A DNA stretch of 58,673 bases, from NCBI GenBank assembly GCA_003245675.1, contig QKCN01000005.1, positions 1-58,673 on the forward strand, read 5' to 3'. The notes under the pieces were generated by a model. That model had not been told where the DNA came from. It did no database searches and saw nothing but the letters and a program-made list of their open reading frames with translations. Source of the stretch: Bacteriovoracaceae bacterium (GTDB taxonomy: Bacteria > Bdellovibrionota > Bacteriovoracia > Bacteriovoracales > Bacteriovoracaceae). Position 1 is the first letter of the stretch; each line of letters opens with the position of its first letter. Made by a program: the position numbers and the translations under genes. Positions 1-9,144 of the stretch are shown piece by piece.

Positions 1-1
1 G

Positions 2-724
2 CCAGGTATTCCAGAAACGAGAAATGATGTCGATAAAAGTTTAGTAACTCGCAATTTTAATGTTCCAACTAAAGTTACAAAGTCCAAAAAACCAAGTGCT
101 GTTCTTGATTCAATGTCTGTTGCAGTTATGGTTGATGGAAAGGAAATCCCTGTTCTTGATGAAAATGGAACGATGGTTTTAGATGATGCAGGAGTTCCAC
201 AATCAAAGTATGAGCCATGGAGCGAAGCTGAAATTCAAAACTTCAAAGAAATTGTTGCCTCAACTCTCGGCTTAAATCTAAAAAGAGGGGATCAGATTGT
301 TATCAAAAATATGGAGTTTGTAAGAGAAGACTTTGCTAAAGCAGAGGCCCTTCTTAGAGCAAGAGAAAATAGAGAAATCATTAAAAACCTTGCTAAATAT
401 CTGGCAATTGGTGTGATTATTACTCTCTTCTTCTTTATTGTTATTCGCCCATTCATTCAGTGGGTTACAGAAAATACAATTGAATCCATTGAAGACTTTC
501 TTCCTAGAACTTTAGAGGAACTGGAGAATATTCAGGCAAATCAAAAGCTTCCTGGATTAGAAGATGCTCTTCCTACCATTGAGGAAAAGTTGAATCCTGA
601 GAAGGTTGAAGGTAATATGTTAAAAGAGAAGATTATATCTTTGGTTGAGAATAATCCGGGCAAGGCGGCTCAGGTTGTTCACGATATGATTCACTCGGCA
701 GAAAATCATAAAGAAATTGCCTAA
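2..724 (+). CDS. fliF: Flagellar MS-ring protein FliF, C-terminal part
   Basis: The reading frame is open from base 2, so this is the 3' part of a gene that begins before the window; the ATG at 113 is internal. FliF forms the MS ring of the flagellar basal body in the inner membrane. The visible part starts with the end of the periplasmic ring-building region (PGIPETRN, as in FliF proteins). It then has the second transmembrane helix around codons 140-160 (hydrophobic stretch with IGVIITLFFFIVI) and a cytoplasmic tail. The last 35 residues (GNMLKEKIISLVENNPGKAA) match the FliG-binding tail of the family. fliG follows 22 bases downstream, the usual order. Confidence 0.93.
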   Translation, partial: PGIPETRNDVDKSLVTRNFNVPTKVTKSKKPSAVLDSMSVAVMVDGKEIPVLDENGTMVLDDAGVPQSKYEPWSEAEIQNFKEIVASTLGLNLKRGDQIVIKNMEFVREDFAKAEALLRARENREIIKNLAKYLAIGVIITLFFFIVIRPFIQWVTENTIESIEDFLPRTLEELENIQANQKLPGLEDALPTIEEKLNPEKVEGNMLKEKIISLVENNPGKAAQVVHDMIHSAENHKEIA

Positions 725-746
725 AAGAAGAGTGAGGGAGTTTTAA

Positions 747-1778
747 GTGGCCGAAAAAACGCTTGATCCAGAAGTCGAATATGCCCTTTTATCGGGAACC
801 GATAAAGCGGCAATTCTTTTGAGTTCTTTAGGGGTTCAAACCACGCAGTTAATCTTTCAGCATATGAAAGACAATGACGTCAAGCGTATGATCAATGCCA
901 TGAGTAACATGACAAAAGCCCCAATCTGGATGGTGAAGAAGGTTTTGCAGGAGTTTTACGAGTCTTTGAACGAAGATATGAGCTTACTTTTCTCCGACAA
1001 TAGAGGCAGAGACTTCATCGTTAATGCATTAGGTGAGGATAGAGCAAAACAGCTTTTGGGACAAATTGTTGAAGTGGGGCGTGGGAATACTCTTGAGTCT
1101 TTAGAGTTGGTTGATACTCGTACCCTTGCTAACTTCTTGATTAATGAGCACCCTCAAACGATTGCTTTAATTATTGCCCATCTTTCTACCGATCGCAAGG
1201 TTGAAGTTTTGCGTAAATTACCAGAAGGATTACAGGCTGAAGTTGTGCTTCGTATTGCAAACCTCGACTTTGTTTCCCCTGAATTAATTGCTCAATTGGA
1301 TGATGTATTGAAAACAGAGCTTTCAACTCTTGGATCAATTGATATGCATCAGCTTGGAGGTGTTGAGCCTATTGCTGATATGTTGAATATGATGGATAAG
1401 GCCAGCGAGAAAAATGTTATGGCCCGCGTGGAAGAAAAAGATCCTGAGTTGGCAGAAGAAATTCGTAAACTTATGTTTGTATTTGAAGACCTTGTATTTT
1501 GTGATGACCGAGGTGTTCAAGAACTTCTTAAAACTGTTGATCAGCAGAAACTTGTTATTGCCCTTAAAACAGCATCTGAAGAAGTTAAGCAAAAGCTTTT
1601 CAAAAATATGTCAAATCGTGCGGCAACTCTTTTGCGCGAGGATTTGGATGCCCTTGGCCCAATGAAACTTTCCGATGTGGAGAAGGGACAACAGGAAATC
1701 GTCCAAATGGCAAAAGATTTGGAAGCGAAAGGAAAACTTATTATTTCTCGCGGTGGCGAGGAAGATGCTCTTGTGTAA
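747..1778 (+). CDS. fliG: Flagellar motor switch protein FliG
   Basis: FliG is the C-ring rotor protein that binds FliF and contacts the stator. The 343-residue length is normal. The N-terminal domain has the FliF-binding pattern (TDKAAILLSSLG). The middle domain carries the NEHPQTIALIIAHL motif. The C-terminal torque domain contains FEDLVFCDDRGVQELL, ALKTASEEVKQKLFKNMS and the end IISRGGEED. The start is a GTG at 747, six bases after a GAGGGAG ribosome site. It lies in the flagellar operon between fliF and fliH. A second copy of only the C-terminal torque domain lies at 26755-27186. Confidence 0.97.
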   Translation: MAEKTLDPEVEYALLSGTDKAAILLSSLGVQTTQLIFQHMKDNDVKRMINAMSNMTKAPIWMVKKVLQEFYESLNEDMSLLFSDNRGRDFIVNALGEDRAKQLLGQIVEVGRGNTLESLELVDTRTLANFLINEHPQTIALIIAHLSTDRKVEVLRKLPEGLQAEVVLRIANLDFVSPELIAQLDDVLKTELSTLGSIDMHQLGGVEPIADMLNMMDKASEKNVMARVEEKDPELAEEIRKLMFVFEDLVFCDDRGVQELLKTVDQQKLVIALKTASEEVKQKLFKNMSNRAATLLREDLDALGPMKLSDVEKGQQEIVQMAKDLEAKGKLIISRGGEEDALV

Positions 1779-1794
1779 AAGGATGGCTTAAAAG

Positions 1795-2601
1795 ATGGCC
1801 GGTAAAGATAAATATCAAATACACGAATATAACTTTTCCAGTTTCGATGCTGGCTCAGAGGAGGGCGTTGAGGCTTATAAGTTGAAAAATTTTGACTTGA
1901 ATGAGTTTCCTCGTGATTCCATTCCGGAAAAAGTTGTTCCAGAAAAAGTCATTCGAAGAGAAAGAGAAGCAGAACAAAATTCTGCATTTGCAATTTCCTC
2001 CATTGTTAAGAAGTCTCGCGGTTTGATCAAACAAGAGCAGCAAGATTATCAACAGCGAATTCATGACGCTGTTGAGAAGAGAGTTTCAGAACTGCAAGAA
2101 ACTGCTTTTCAGCAGGGCTATGATGCTGGTGTTGAGAAGGGCTATGAAGATGCTTTACAAGAAGCCATGGCTAAATATGAAGATCAAATTTCCTCTTTTC
2201 AGGAGATGATAGCTCAAGTTGTCTCGTACAAAGATGATTTGTTTGAAGTCCAGCGGCAAGATATATTCAAAATGGTTAAAGCTTTGGGCAAATGGGTTGT
2301 GAATCGTGAGATCAGAAATGATCAGTATATTGCTGATCTTTTAGAAAAAATGATTTTAGAACTTCATGCTCGCTCTGATCTATTGATCAAGGTTAATGCT
2401 GATAACTATGAGAATATGCCTAAAATTTTAGAATTAATTCAGAAAAAAATTGGTCAATTGAGCAATGTCAGAGTGGAAGTTTCTGGGGATATGAAAGCTC
2501 CTGGTCTCGTCGTTGAAAGTTCTAATGGTATGATTGACGGCTCTCTTGAGGCTCAATTTTTGAGTATTGACCGTGTTTTTGAGTCCATTGGAATCGAGTA
2601 G
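1795..2601 (+). CDS. fliH: Flagellar assembly protein FliH
   Basis: FliH holds the export ATPase FliI at the base of the flagellar type III export apparatus. The assignment rests on position between fliG and fliI and on overall design. The N-terminal ~65 residues are charged and variable. A long helical region follows at about residues 75-150 with small-residue spacing (GYDAGVEKGYEDALQEAM), typical of FliH. The C-terminal globular domain (about 155-268) contains IFKMVKALGKWVVNREI and ends GSLEAQFLSIDRVFESIG. The gene ends three bases before the fliI ATG, so translational coupling is likely. Confidence 0.88.
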   Translation: MAGKDKYQIHEYNFSSFDAGSEEGVEAYKLKNFDLNEFPRDSIPEKVVPEKVIRREREAEQNSAFAISSIVKKSRGLIKQEQQDYQQRIHDAVEKRVSELQETAFQQGYDAGVEKGYEDALQEAMAKYEDQISSFQEMIAQVVSYKDDLFEVQRQDIFKMVKALGKWVVNREIRNDQYIADLLEKMILELHARSDLLIKVNADNYENMPKILELIQKKIGQLSNVRVEVSGDMKAPGLVVESSNGMIDGSLEAQFLSIDRVFESIGIE

Positions 2602-2604
2602 AGT

Positions 2605-4008
2605 ATGAGCAGACGTGATTTTCAAGAGGATCTCAGCGCATTTTATCACGAGCTGGCCCATACTGATCCTTGTCAAAAAATCGGAAAAATTATCGCCAAT
2701 CGCGGAATGCTGTATGAAGTCAGTCTTCCTCGTGCCATTTTGGGCAGTAATGTCGAATTTGTGACTGAGATTGGCGATCGTTGTTTAGGCGAAGTTGTCG
2801 GGATTGAGGGACATAAGTGTCTTGTTATGCCCTATAAAGATATCAATGGAATTAATTCAGAAACAAAAATATATCTTAAGGATTTAACAACGACAATTAA
2901 GGTATCCTGGAATATGGTTGGGCGAGTTTTGGATTTTCAAGGGCGTCCAATGGATGGTAAAGGCCCTATTGAGGGTCCTTATGAGTCACGTTCCATTTAT
3001 GGAGAAGTTCTTAATCCTCTTGAACGTCCTCCTATTGCAGAACCTATGGATACAGGGATTAATGCAATTAATAGTTTCATTACTTCCGGGAAGGGACAAC
3101 GGATGGCCATTATGGCCGGATCGGGAGTGGGTAAGTCAGTTCTAATGGGAATGATTGCCAAACATACCAAAGCTGATATTAACGTAATTGCTCTTATTGG
3201 AGAACGTGGTCGTGAAGTTTTGGAATTCATGGAGCATAGTTTAGGTGAGGAAGGATTAAAGCGATCAGTTGTTATTGTGGCGACTTCTGATACTTCTGCT
3301 TTGATTCGTAGCAAGGCTGCCTATACCGCGTGTACTATTGCTGAATTTTTTAGAGATCAAAATCAAGATGTCATTATGATGATGGATTCCATCACTCGTT
3401 TTGCAATGGCCAATCGTGAAATTAGTTTAAGCTCTGGTGAGCCTCCAGGTCAGAAAGGCTATACGCCCAGCGTATTTGCGAAGTTGCCTAAAATTATGGA
3501 GCGAGCGGGAACAAAGAAAAATGCAGGATCTATTACGGGCATTTTTACTGTTCTTGTTGAAGGCGATGATATGGATGAGCCAATTGCCGATTCTGTTCGT
3601 TCTATTTCTGATGGACATATTGTTTTGAGTCGTGATTTAGCGGCTCGTAACCATTATCCCGCGATTGATGTTTTACGCTCTGTTTCGAGGGTCATGGGGA
3701 ACGTCGTATCTAAAGAGCACAAAATTGTTGCAGCTCACTTGCGTGACTTGATGGCCGCTTATGCCGAATCAGAAGATCTAATCAATGTGGGAGCCTATGT
3801 GAGAGGTTCAAATCCCAAAGTGGACAAGGCTATAGCTGTACACGATCAAATTATTAATTTGGTTCGTCAACAAACAGATGAATGTATGGCAATTGATGAG
3901 CTTTTCGATCGCATGGTTGAAATAGCCAGAGAGGCAGAAAGGTCCGTAAATCCTTCTCTATTTGAGACCGTCGAGGAAGAACGAGATGGCCGTTTTGATG
4001 TCATGTAG
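2605..4008 (+). CDS. fliI: Flagellum-specific export ATPase FliI
   Basis: FliI is the F1-ATPase-beta-like hexameric ATPase that unfolds and feeds substrates into the flagellar export gate. The 467-residue protein has the Walker A motif AGSGVGKSVLMG, a Walker B region (DVIMMMDSITRFAMANREI), the family signature SGEPPGQKGYTPSVFAKLPK, and the C-terminal helical domain with VGAYVRGSNPKVDKAI. There is no truncation. It sits between fliH and fliJ, its export-complex partners. Confidence 0.97.
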   Translation: MSRRDFQEDLSAFYHELAHTDPCQKIGKIIANRGMLYEVSLPRAILGSNVEFVTEIGDRCLGEVVGIEGHKCLVMPYKDINGINSETKIYLKDLTTTIKVSWNMVGRVLDFQGRPMDGKGPIEGPYESRSIYGEVLNPLERPPIAEPMDTGINAINSFITSGKGQRMAIMAGSGVGKSVLMGMIAKHTKADINVIALIGERGREVLEFMEHSLGEEGLKRSVVIVATSDTSALIRSKAAYTACTIAEFFRDQNQDVIMMMDSITRFAMANREISLSSGEPPGQKGYTPSVFAKLPKIMERAGTKKNAGSITGIFTVLVEGDDMDEPIADSVRSISDGHIVLSRDLAARNHYPAIDVLRSVSRVMGNVVSKEHKIVAAHLRDLMAAYAESEDLINVGAYVRGSNPKVDKAIAVHDQIINLVRQQTDECMAIDELFDRMVEIAREAERSVNPSLFETVEEERDGRFDVM

Positions 4009-4017
4009 GAGGGGTAA

Positions 4018-4461
4018 ATGAAACGCTATAAGTTTAAACTAGAAGCTGTTTTAAAACTCCGCAAGTTCAAAGAAGAGAATATTAAGCTCGAACTAGGTAA
4101 AATTAATCAAGAAATTGATCGCATAGAACATGAAATTGCTAAGCAGAAACAGGATATTGCTGATGGTTATGCATCTCAAGAGGCAATCTTAAAAGAAGGA
4201 AGTGATTCTCGCGCAGTTTCCTTTTTTCCAATGTTTTTAGATGGGAAAAAAGCTCATATTGAAAAATTGCAAAATGAGTTATGGATATGGCGTAAAAAAT
4301 ATGAGGCAAAGCGTGATGAGTTGACTCATGCGAGGGGCGAAGTAAAAGTAATGGAAAGCCTAAAAGAAAAAGATATGCTTGCCTTTAAAAAAGAACAGAG
4401 CAAACTAGAAAATAAAAAGATAGAAGATATTGTCCATATGTGGCAGCAGTCGAAGGATTAG
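4018..4461 (+). CDS. fliJ: Flagellar export chaperone FliJ
   Basis: FliJ is the small coiled-coil stalk of the FliI ring and escorts export chaperones. This 147-residue protein is almost wholly charged heptad-like sequence and starts YKFKLEAVLKLRKFKEEN, the usual FliJ opening. Its place directly after fliI (9-base gap with GAGG ribosome site) supports the name. No membrane segment is present. Confidence 0.85.
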   Translation: MKRYKFKLEAVLKLRKFKEENIKLELGKINQEIDRIEHEIAKQKQDIADGYASQEAILKEGSDSRAVSFFPMFLDGKKAHIEKLQNELWIWRKKYEAKRDELTHARGEVKVMESLKEKDMLAFKKEQSKLENKKIEDIVHMWQQSKD

Positions 4462-4464
4462 TCT

Positions 4465-5037
4465 ATGAGAGCTTTAATCTTATTACTTATTGGATGTGCT
4501 TTGAGTTCAAGCATATGGGCAGAAGACAAGAAAGTAGCTGCACCGAAGAAGGGGCAAGAAGTAAAAGAGCCAGTCTGCGCAGGGGACGTTTTTGACAAGG
4601 CCGTTACTGAACAAGTAGAAAAACAACTCGATCGTCTGCGCAGTAAAAGTGTCGCAAATTTGATGAAAGAAATTCTCGATAAAGAGAAACTATTGCAACA
4701 AAGAGAAGAAGAGCTTAACAAGCGCGAAGAAATAATAACAAATAATGCAAAAGAATTAGATGCTAAAATCGTTTCATTTGAAGAACGTCAGAAAGGTATT
4801 TTGGGATGCATTCGTGAAAATGAAAAAAATGTACAAGATAGAGTCGACCAAATGGTCAATATTTTCTCCAATATGAAGCCAGTCAAGGCGGCAGAAATTC
4901 TTTCCGTGCAAGAAGCGGACATCGCTGTAAAAATTTTATCAGGCATGGATGCGGTTAAGGTATCGAAAATATTCAATCTGATGGATAAGGAAATTTCTGC
5001 CCGGCTTCAAAAACAGTACATGGATATGAAAAAATAG
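4465..5037 (+). CDS. MotE-like exported flagellar chaperone
   Basis: This 190-residue protein begins with a signal peptide (RALILLLIGCALSSSIWA), then a low-complexity linker and a long coiled coil (about residues 60-125). The C-terminal domain has NIFSNMKPVKAAEILSVQEA and VKILSGMDAVKVSKIFNLMD. That last part is the FliG-middle/MgtE-N-type fold found in MotE, a periplasmic chaperone for motor proteins encoded after fliJ in other bacteria. It starts three bases after the fliJ stop. The family call is good; which motor protein it serves is not visible. Two cysteines (CAG near residue 37, GCIRE near 110) could pair in the periplasm. Confidence 0.75.
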   Translation: MRALILLLIGCALSSSIWAEDKKVAAPKKGQEVKEPVCAGDVFDKAVTEQVEKQLDRLRSKSVANLMKEILDKEKLLQQREEELNKREEIITNNAKELDAKIVSFEERQKGILGCIRENEKNVQDRVDQMVNIFSNMKPVKAAEILSVQEADIAVKILSGMDAVKVSKIFNLMDKEISARLQKQYMDMKK

Positions 5038-5043
5038 GAGAGA

Positions 5044-5058
5044 CTGTCATAGTGACAG
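5044..5058 (+). other. Small perfect hairpin before fliK
   Basis: CTGTCA (5044-5049) and TGACAG (5053-5058) form a perfect 6-bp inverted repeat around TAG, just after the motE-like stop and 11 bases before the GAGGA ribosome site of fliK. There is no T-run, so it is not an obvious terminator; it may tune fliK translation. Confidence 0.4.
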
Positions 5059-5077
5059 AAATATTTGTGAGGATTTT

Positions 5078-6436
5078 ATAAAAGAAAACGCACTAATTAA
5101 CATTCTTCAAAACAAAGGACAAAGTGCAACTACCGCGCAGACGAAAGCAGTAGTGTCCAATATATTACCGTTGGGTAAAGAAAAAGTTTCCAAACTCACA
5201 ACTACTAAAAAAGAAAATCTCGATCTTTTTCAAAAAGAATTTGCTAAAGCACAACAGACTAATGTTGAAACTTCTTTGACTAAAGGGAAGGCTAGTGTAG
5301 GAAATTCTTTAAATAATGAAAAATCTAGCGTCGTTCAAAATCTCATGGCCGAAAAGAATGCTCTTGTTGATAAAAATGTATCAGGCAAGGCCATGGAGAA
5401 TATTATTGCTGCTGATTCAAAATTAAATCGTAAGCCTGCGGCTTTGGGGCTTAATGAACTTAATGTTGAGCACTCTCAATTGAAGCAGAAAGTAGCACCT
5501 TCTTCTTTGGCGACATCAAATGGAAAAGTTCTTCCTTTTAATGTAAAAACGCAAATGCAAAAGCAGGCTGTTCCAATGCAACAAGCTGGGCATCAAAAGC
5601 AGATGAGAGATATTGAAGGGCTTATTGATAATCAAGTTCAAAAAGCAAATGTGGTAGGGATGAAAAATGCTAATCATTCTTACAAAAGTAATAGAGAAGA
5701 GTCTCGTTTGATCAAAATGAACAATCAGACGCCAGCCATGCCGCTTGCTAATAATTCAGCTCATCCTGTGCACGCTCAGTCTCACGCACAATCAGAGGTG
5801 ATGAATTTTTCTAATGGTGAAATGAAGCAGCAGTCTTTGCGTAAAAATACTCTATCTGTTGATAAAGCTAAAAAAGATTTTTCTGATGTGCTTAAAGCGG
5901 GTCTAGAAGGGAAAGAAAGTGGAGTAGCTGCCGCATTAGCCTCTTCTTTAGGAACAGCAGAACGTGCATCTGCAAATGGTGCATTGCCTGTGATGGATAT
6001 TAGTGACCTTAGCAATATTCAGGATCAGGAACAATTGATTGATCAAATCTCAAATTATATTGCTAAAAATTCAGCAATCCATAACGATCGTGTGCAGATG
6101 AGTTTTAGACATGAAGCTTTAGGTCAAATTGATTTGAAGGTTCTTGCAGATAAGGCTCAGGATGGAGTTCAAATTCAAATTACTCCGAAACAACTCGATG
6201 GCCTAGATTTCTTTGGGCAAAATAAAGAATCTCTTGTTCAGGCCCTAGGGCAAGCTGGAATTAAGGTTTCAGAATTGAAATTAGAGTTTGAAGGAAGTAA
6301 AAGCGATTCATCTTTCAATCAAAATAGTGGGCACGGCCAGTCAGAGCAAAGAGGATCTTTTAGAGATCAAGCTCAACAAGACTCACAAAGAAGACGTGAG
6401 CTTTGGGAATCTTTCTATAACAGGGATGTCGCCTAA
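5078..6436 (+). CDS. fliK: Flagellar hook-length control protein FliK
   Basis: FliK is the secreted ruler that stops hook growth. The N-terminal ~280 residues are polar, Gln/Asn/Lys/Ser-rich and low in complexity. The C-terminal ~100 residues form the FliK_C domain (VQMSFRHEALGQIDLKVLAD, VQIQITPKQLDGLDFFGQN, LGQAGIKVSELKLEF). The start is odd. The first canonical codon is GTG 5153 and has no clear ribosome site. The frame is open further upstream and reads as sensible protein (KENALINILQNKGQSATTAQ). A GAGGA site at 5069-5073 lies four bases before an in-frame ATA at 5078, which I take as the likely start. The stop overlaps flgD (TAATG). Confidence 0.85.
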   Translation: MKENALINILQNKGQSATTAQTKAVVSNILPLGKEKVSKLTTTKKENLDLFQKEFAKAQQTNVETSLTKGKASVGNSLNNEKSSVVQNLMAEKNALVDKNVSGKAMENIIAADSKLNRKPAALGLNELNVEHSQLKQKVAPSSLATSNGKVLPFNVKTQMQKQAVPMQQAGHQKQMRDIEGLIDNQVQKANVVGMKNANHSYKSNREESRLIKMNNQTPAMPLANNSAHPVHAQSHAQSEVMNFSNGEMKQQSLRKNTLSVDKAKKDFSDVLKAGLEGKESGVAAALASSLGTAERASANGALPVMDISDLSNIQDQEQLIDQISNYIAKNSAIHNDRVQMSFRHEALGQIDLKVLADKAQDGVQIQITPKQLDGLDFFGQNKESLVQALGQAGIKVSELKLEFEGSKSDSSFNQNSGHGQSEQRGSFRDQAQQDSQRRRELWESFYNRDVA

Positions 6437-7281
6437 TGCCAAACATGGGGATTCCACAAAATTTACAAAGAAAGAATCCCTTTGCTAAAGTTGGGATGGC
6501 CCCTCGCAAAAATGACATTGATGCTGACATTTTAGAGAAAGTTACTGGGCAAAGGGCCGTCAATGGCGCGGGCGTAAAATTTGTCGATCGTCAGGCACAT
6601 AACAAAATGGGAAAGGAAGAGTTTTTGAAGTTGTTGTCTCATCAACTAAAAAATCAAGATCCCATGAATCCAATGGAACAACAAAAATTTACTGCCGAGT
6701 TAGCGCAATTTTCGCAGCTTGAACAGATGACCAATATGAATAAGAAACTTGAAAATATGATGGGCAATGCCAATATGGAAGCCAAGTACATGGCCGCAAG
6801 TTTTATTGGCAAGCAAGTATTTACTTCTGGTAATACCATCGATTATACAGGTCAAGGGTCTAAAGAACTTCATTTTAATTTGGATAAAGATGCCAAAGGT
6901 TTTATGGTTCGCATCCTAGATCAAAATGGAGATGTGATTCGTGAAATGACCAAGGAAGGGGATTTTCTAAAAGGTCCTCAAAATATTTCTTGGGATGGCA
7001 AGCAAATGGATCATTATGCTGCAGGTAAAGGTGTATATAGCGTTAGTGTGACTGCATGGGATGAAAATTTCCAAGAAGTCAAAGCAGCGGCAAAATCTTC
7101 CGGTCTTGTCAAAGGTGTAAGTTTTGATAATGGCGAAACAGTTTTAAGCCTAGATAGTGGTAGCAAGGTTTTATTGCGTGATGTAGATCGTTTTGAAGCA
7201 GCCGCGTCTAATGTGGAGCAAAAAATTCCTACTGGAAACGCGTTAAGAAAATATGGTAAAATGGTAAATGAGTATGAGTAA
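6436..7281 (+). CDS. flgD: Flagellar hook capping/assembly protein FlgD
   Basis: FlgD is the temporary cap that guides hook subunits. The conserved N-terminal signature is clear: MGKEEFLKLLSHQLKNQDPM, then NPMEQQKFTAELAQFSQLEQ. The C-terminal half has the FlgD Ig-like/FnIII and tudor-like part (GFMVRILDQNGDVIREM, WDGKQMDHYAAGKGVYSVSV). At 281 residues it is slightly longer than the ~230 of enteric FlgD. The ATG overlaps the fliK stop and the 3' end overlaps the next gene by 14 bases, indicating coupling. Confidence 0.95.
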   Translation: MPNMGIPQNLQRKNPFAKVGMAPRKNDIDADILEKVTGQRAVNGAGVKFVDRQAHNKMGKEEFLKLLSHQLKNQDPMNPMEQQKFTAELAQFSQLEQMTNMNKKLENMMGNANMEAKYMAASFIGKQVFTSGNTIDYTGQGSKELHFNLDKDAKGFMVRILDQNGDVIREMTKEGDFLKGPQNISWDGKQMDHYAAGKGVYSVSVTAWDENFQEVKAAAKSSGLVKGVSFDNGETVLSLDSGSKVLLRDVDRFEAAASNVEQKIPTGNALRKYGKMVNEYE

Positions 7282-7684
7282 GGAAGTAAATAATCTCCTC
7301 ATTCCTAATGTATCCAAGGTTGGCGGTAGTAAACCGGCTAAGGTGGATAAAAATAAATTAGGGATTGGACAAGAGAGTGAGTTTAAAGACCTCCTTAGTA
7401 AACAGATTGAGCATACTCAAAAAGAACATGGCGTTCGTCTCTCTACCCACGCCGCGAAACGTTTAAGCGAAAGATCGCTAGACATGGATGGGGGAGAATT
7501 TTTTAAAATAAAAAATGCCATGACTAAATTGAGAGATAAGGGAAGCCAAGATTCTTTAGTGATAACAGGAAAAGCGGCTTACATTGTCGATGTTAAGAAT
7601 AATACAATTGTCACCGCCATTGATAAAAATAAAATGGCAGACAATGTTTTTACGAAAATTGATTCCACGATATTCGTGGACTAA
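7268..7684 (+). CDS. Flagellar operon protein, TIGR02530 family
   Basis: This 138-residue protein has the signature of the small flagellar-operon family TIGR02530, usually encoded between flgD and flgE: VRLSTHAAKRLSERSLDMDG, then LVITGKAAYIVDVKNNTIVT and a C-terminal VFTKIDSTIFV. It has no membrane segment or signal peptide. Its exact role is not established; position suggests hook assembly. It starts inside the end of flgD (ATG 7268, or ATG 7274). Confidence 0.85.
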   Translation: MSMSKEVNNLLIPNVSKVGGSKPAKVDKNKLGIGQESEFKDLLSKQIEHTQKEHGVRLSTHAAKRLSERSLDMDGGEFFKIKNAMTKLRDKGSQDSLVITGKAAYIVDVKNNTIVTAIDKNKMADNVFTKIDSTIFVD

Positions 7685-7697
7685 CTTAGGGGTTAGT
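7665..7697 (+). other. Two tandem hairpins at the end of the TIGR02530 gene
   Basis: CCACGA/TCGTGG (7665-7670, 7674-7679, loop TAT) lies over the last codons, and ACTAAC/GTTAGT (7680-7685, 7692-7697) directly follows. Neither is followed by a T-run, so an RNA-processing or stability element before the highly expressed flgE is as likely as termination. Confidence 0.45.
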
Positions 7698-7758
7698 AAA
7701 ATACGTATGTAAAATTGTAGTTGATACTGGTAGTTGGCTGGTCCTTTCCGGAAGCCTT

Positions 7759-7786
7759 TTTGAAAAGCCTGTCGTTGTTTTTCAAA
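7759..7786 (+). other. Hairpin in the flgE leader
   Basis: TTTGAAAA (7759-7766) and TTTTCAAA (7779-7786) form a perfect 8-bp inverted repeat about 35 bases before the flgE start. The 135-base gap before flgE holds this hairpin and probably a separate flgE promoter, but I could not identify a convincing sigma-28 or sigma-54 site. Confidence 0.35.
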
Positions 7787-7819
7787 CCCAGTTATCGATG
7801 AAAAGGTCTAGGAGGGACT

Positions 7820-9103
7820 ATGGGTTTATTGAGTTCACTTAACACTGGTGTAACTGGTCTTCGTGCAAGTGGTGATGGTATGAATGTTATTTCCAATAAC
7901 ATTGCCAATGCCAACACTGTCGGTTTTAAATCTTCCAGAGCGGAATTTCAAGATTTGTTATCTCGTGCCTTAAAAGGTATCGATGGTGGTGATCAAATTG
8001 GTTCAGGGGTAAAGCTTTCACACGTAACTGGTCTTTTTAATCAAGGAAACATTGCTCGTACAGAAAGTCTCACCGATGTGGCACTTAATGGTAATGGTTT
8101 CTTTGAAATCGATGCACCTTTTGGTAAAGCCTATACTCGTGATGGCCAATTCCACTTTAATAAAGATGGCGAATTAACTAATGGTGATGGCTATCAAGTC
8201 GTTGGCTTCCAAGCTAATGATGATGGAACAATCACAAATAAGAGTGGACCAATCAAAATTGGTAATACTACAGTCCCTGCTACAGCAACTCAAAAAGTTG
8301 GTCTCGATATGAACTTGGATTCAAGAGATATTCTTATGAAGTTTGATCCTGCTAAAGCTGATAAAACTTCTTCTTATAACAATAGCGTAACGGTTTATGA
8401 CAATATCGGAACGGCACACATTGTAACAATGTACTTTAATAAAACAGCAGACAACGTATGGGAATACCATGCTATGGTTGATGGCAAAGAAGCCGCTGGT
8501 GGACAGCAAGGTGTGCCTGTCGAAATGGCAACAGGAACTTTGCGTTTCAATGATAAAGGGCAACTTCAAGAAGAAATCACTGGCAATAATTCTTTTAACT
8601 TTGCCAATGGTGCAAAACCTGATCAAAAAATTGATTTCAACTTTGGTAAGTCAATTGTTGAAGGTGGAACTGGATCAGAAGCAACAACACAATATGGTTC
8701 TCATTCTTCTATCGCACGTCAAACACAAGATGGTGGTAGTGCGGGAACTTTGGCAAGTTTGTCTTTCAATGATGACGGTGTTCTTTCTGCGGTTTACAGC
8801 AATGGTATGACTCGTTCTCTTGCTCAAGTTGCGATTGCTAAATTTGAAAATAATGAAGGTCTTTTCCGTGTTGGCAAAAATATGTTCAAAGAAAGCCGTG
8901 CATCTGGCCAAGCTGCTCTTGGTAAGCCAGGCGATGATGGCAGAGGTGAAGTACTTGCTAAATCGGTTGAGCTTTCTAACGTGGATATGGCAGAAGAGTT
9001 TATTAATTTGATGAACTCTCAAAGAAATTTCCAAGCTAATACCAAAACAATTTCAACAGCAGATAAGATGTTGCAAGAGGTTTTGAATATTAAGCATGCT
9101 TAA
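7820..9103 (+). CDS. flgE: Flagellar hook protein FlgE
   Basis: FlgE polymerises into the hook joining rod and filament. Residues 1-45 carry the conserved rod/hook N-terminus (SLNTGVTGLRASGDGMNVIS, NNIANANTVGFKSSRAEF). The C-terminus has the matching end (SNVDMAEEFINLMNSQRNFQ, KTISTADKMLQEVLNIK). Both form the helical core, and the middle is the variable D1-D2 part. Length 427 is typical. The start has a strong AGGAGGG site 4-5 bases upstream. A strong terminator follows. Confidence 0.97.
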   Translation: MGLLSSLNTGVTGLRASGDGMNVISNNIANANTVGFKSSRAEFQDLLSRALKGIDGGDQIGSGVKLSHVTGLFNQGNIARTESLTDVALNGNGFFEIDAPFGKAYTRDGQFHFNKDGELTNGDGYQVVGFQANDDGTITNKSGPIKIGNTTVPATATQKVGLDMNLDSRDILMKFDPAKADKTSSYNNSVTVYDNIGTAHIVTMYFNKTADNVWEYHAMVDGKEAAGGQQGVPVEMATGTLRFNDKGQLQEEITGNNSFNFANGAKPDQKIDFNFGKSIVEGGTGSEATTQYGSHSSIARQTQDGGSAGTLASLSFNDDGVLSAVYSNGMTRSLAQVAIAKFENNEGLFRVGKNMFKESRASGQAALGKPGDDGRGEVLAKSVELSNVDMAEEFINLMNSQRNFQANTKTISTADKMLQEVLNIKHA

Positions 9104-9144
9104 TAGCGTAAATTAAGCGAAAAAATAAATTCCTACCTAAGACC

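Noticed and set aside
4465-5037. MgtE magnesium transporter fragment
   Set aside because: The C-terminal MgtE-N-like fold is shared by MotE; position after fliJ and the signal peptide fit the flagellar chaperone, and no transporter domain is present.
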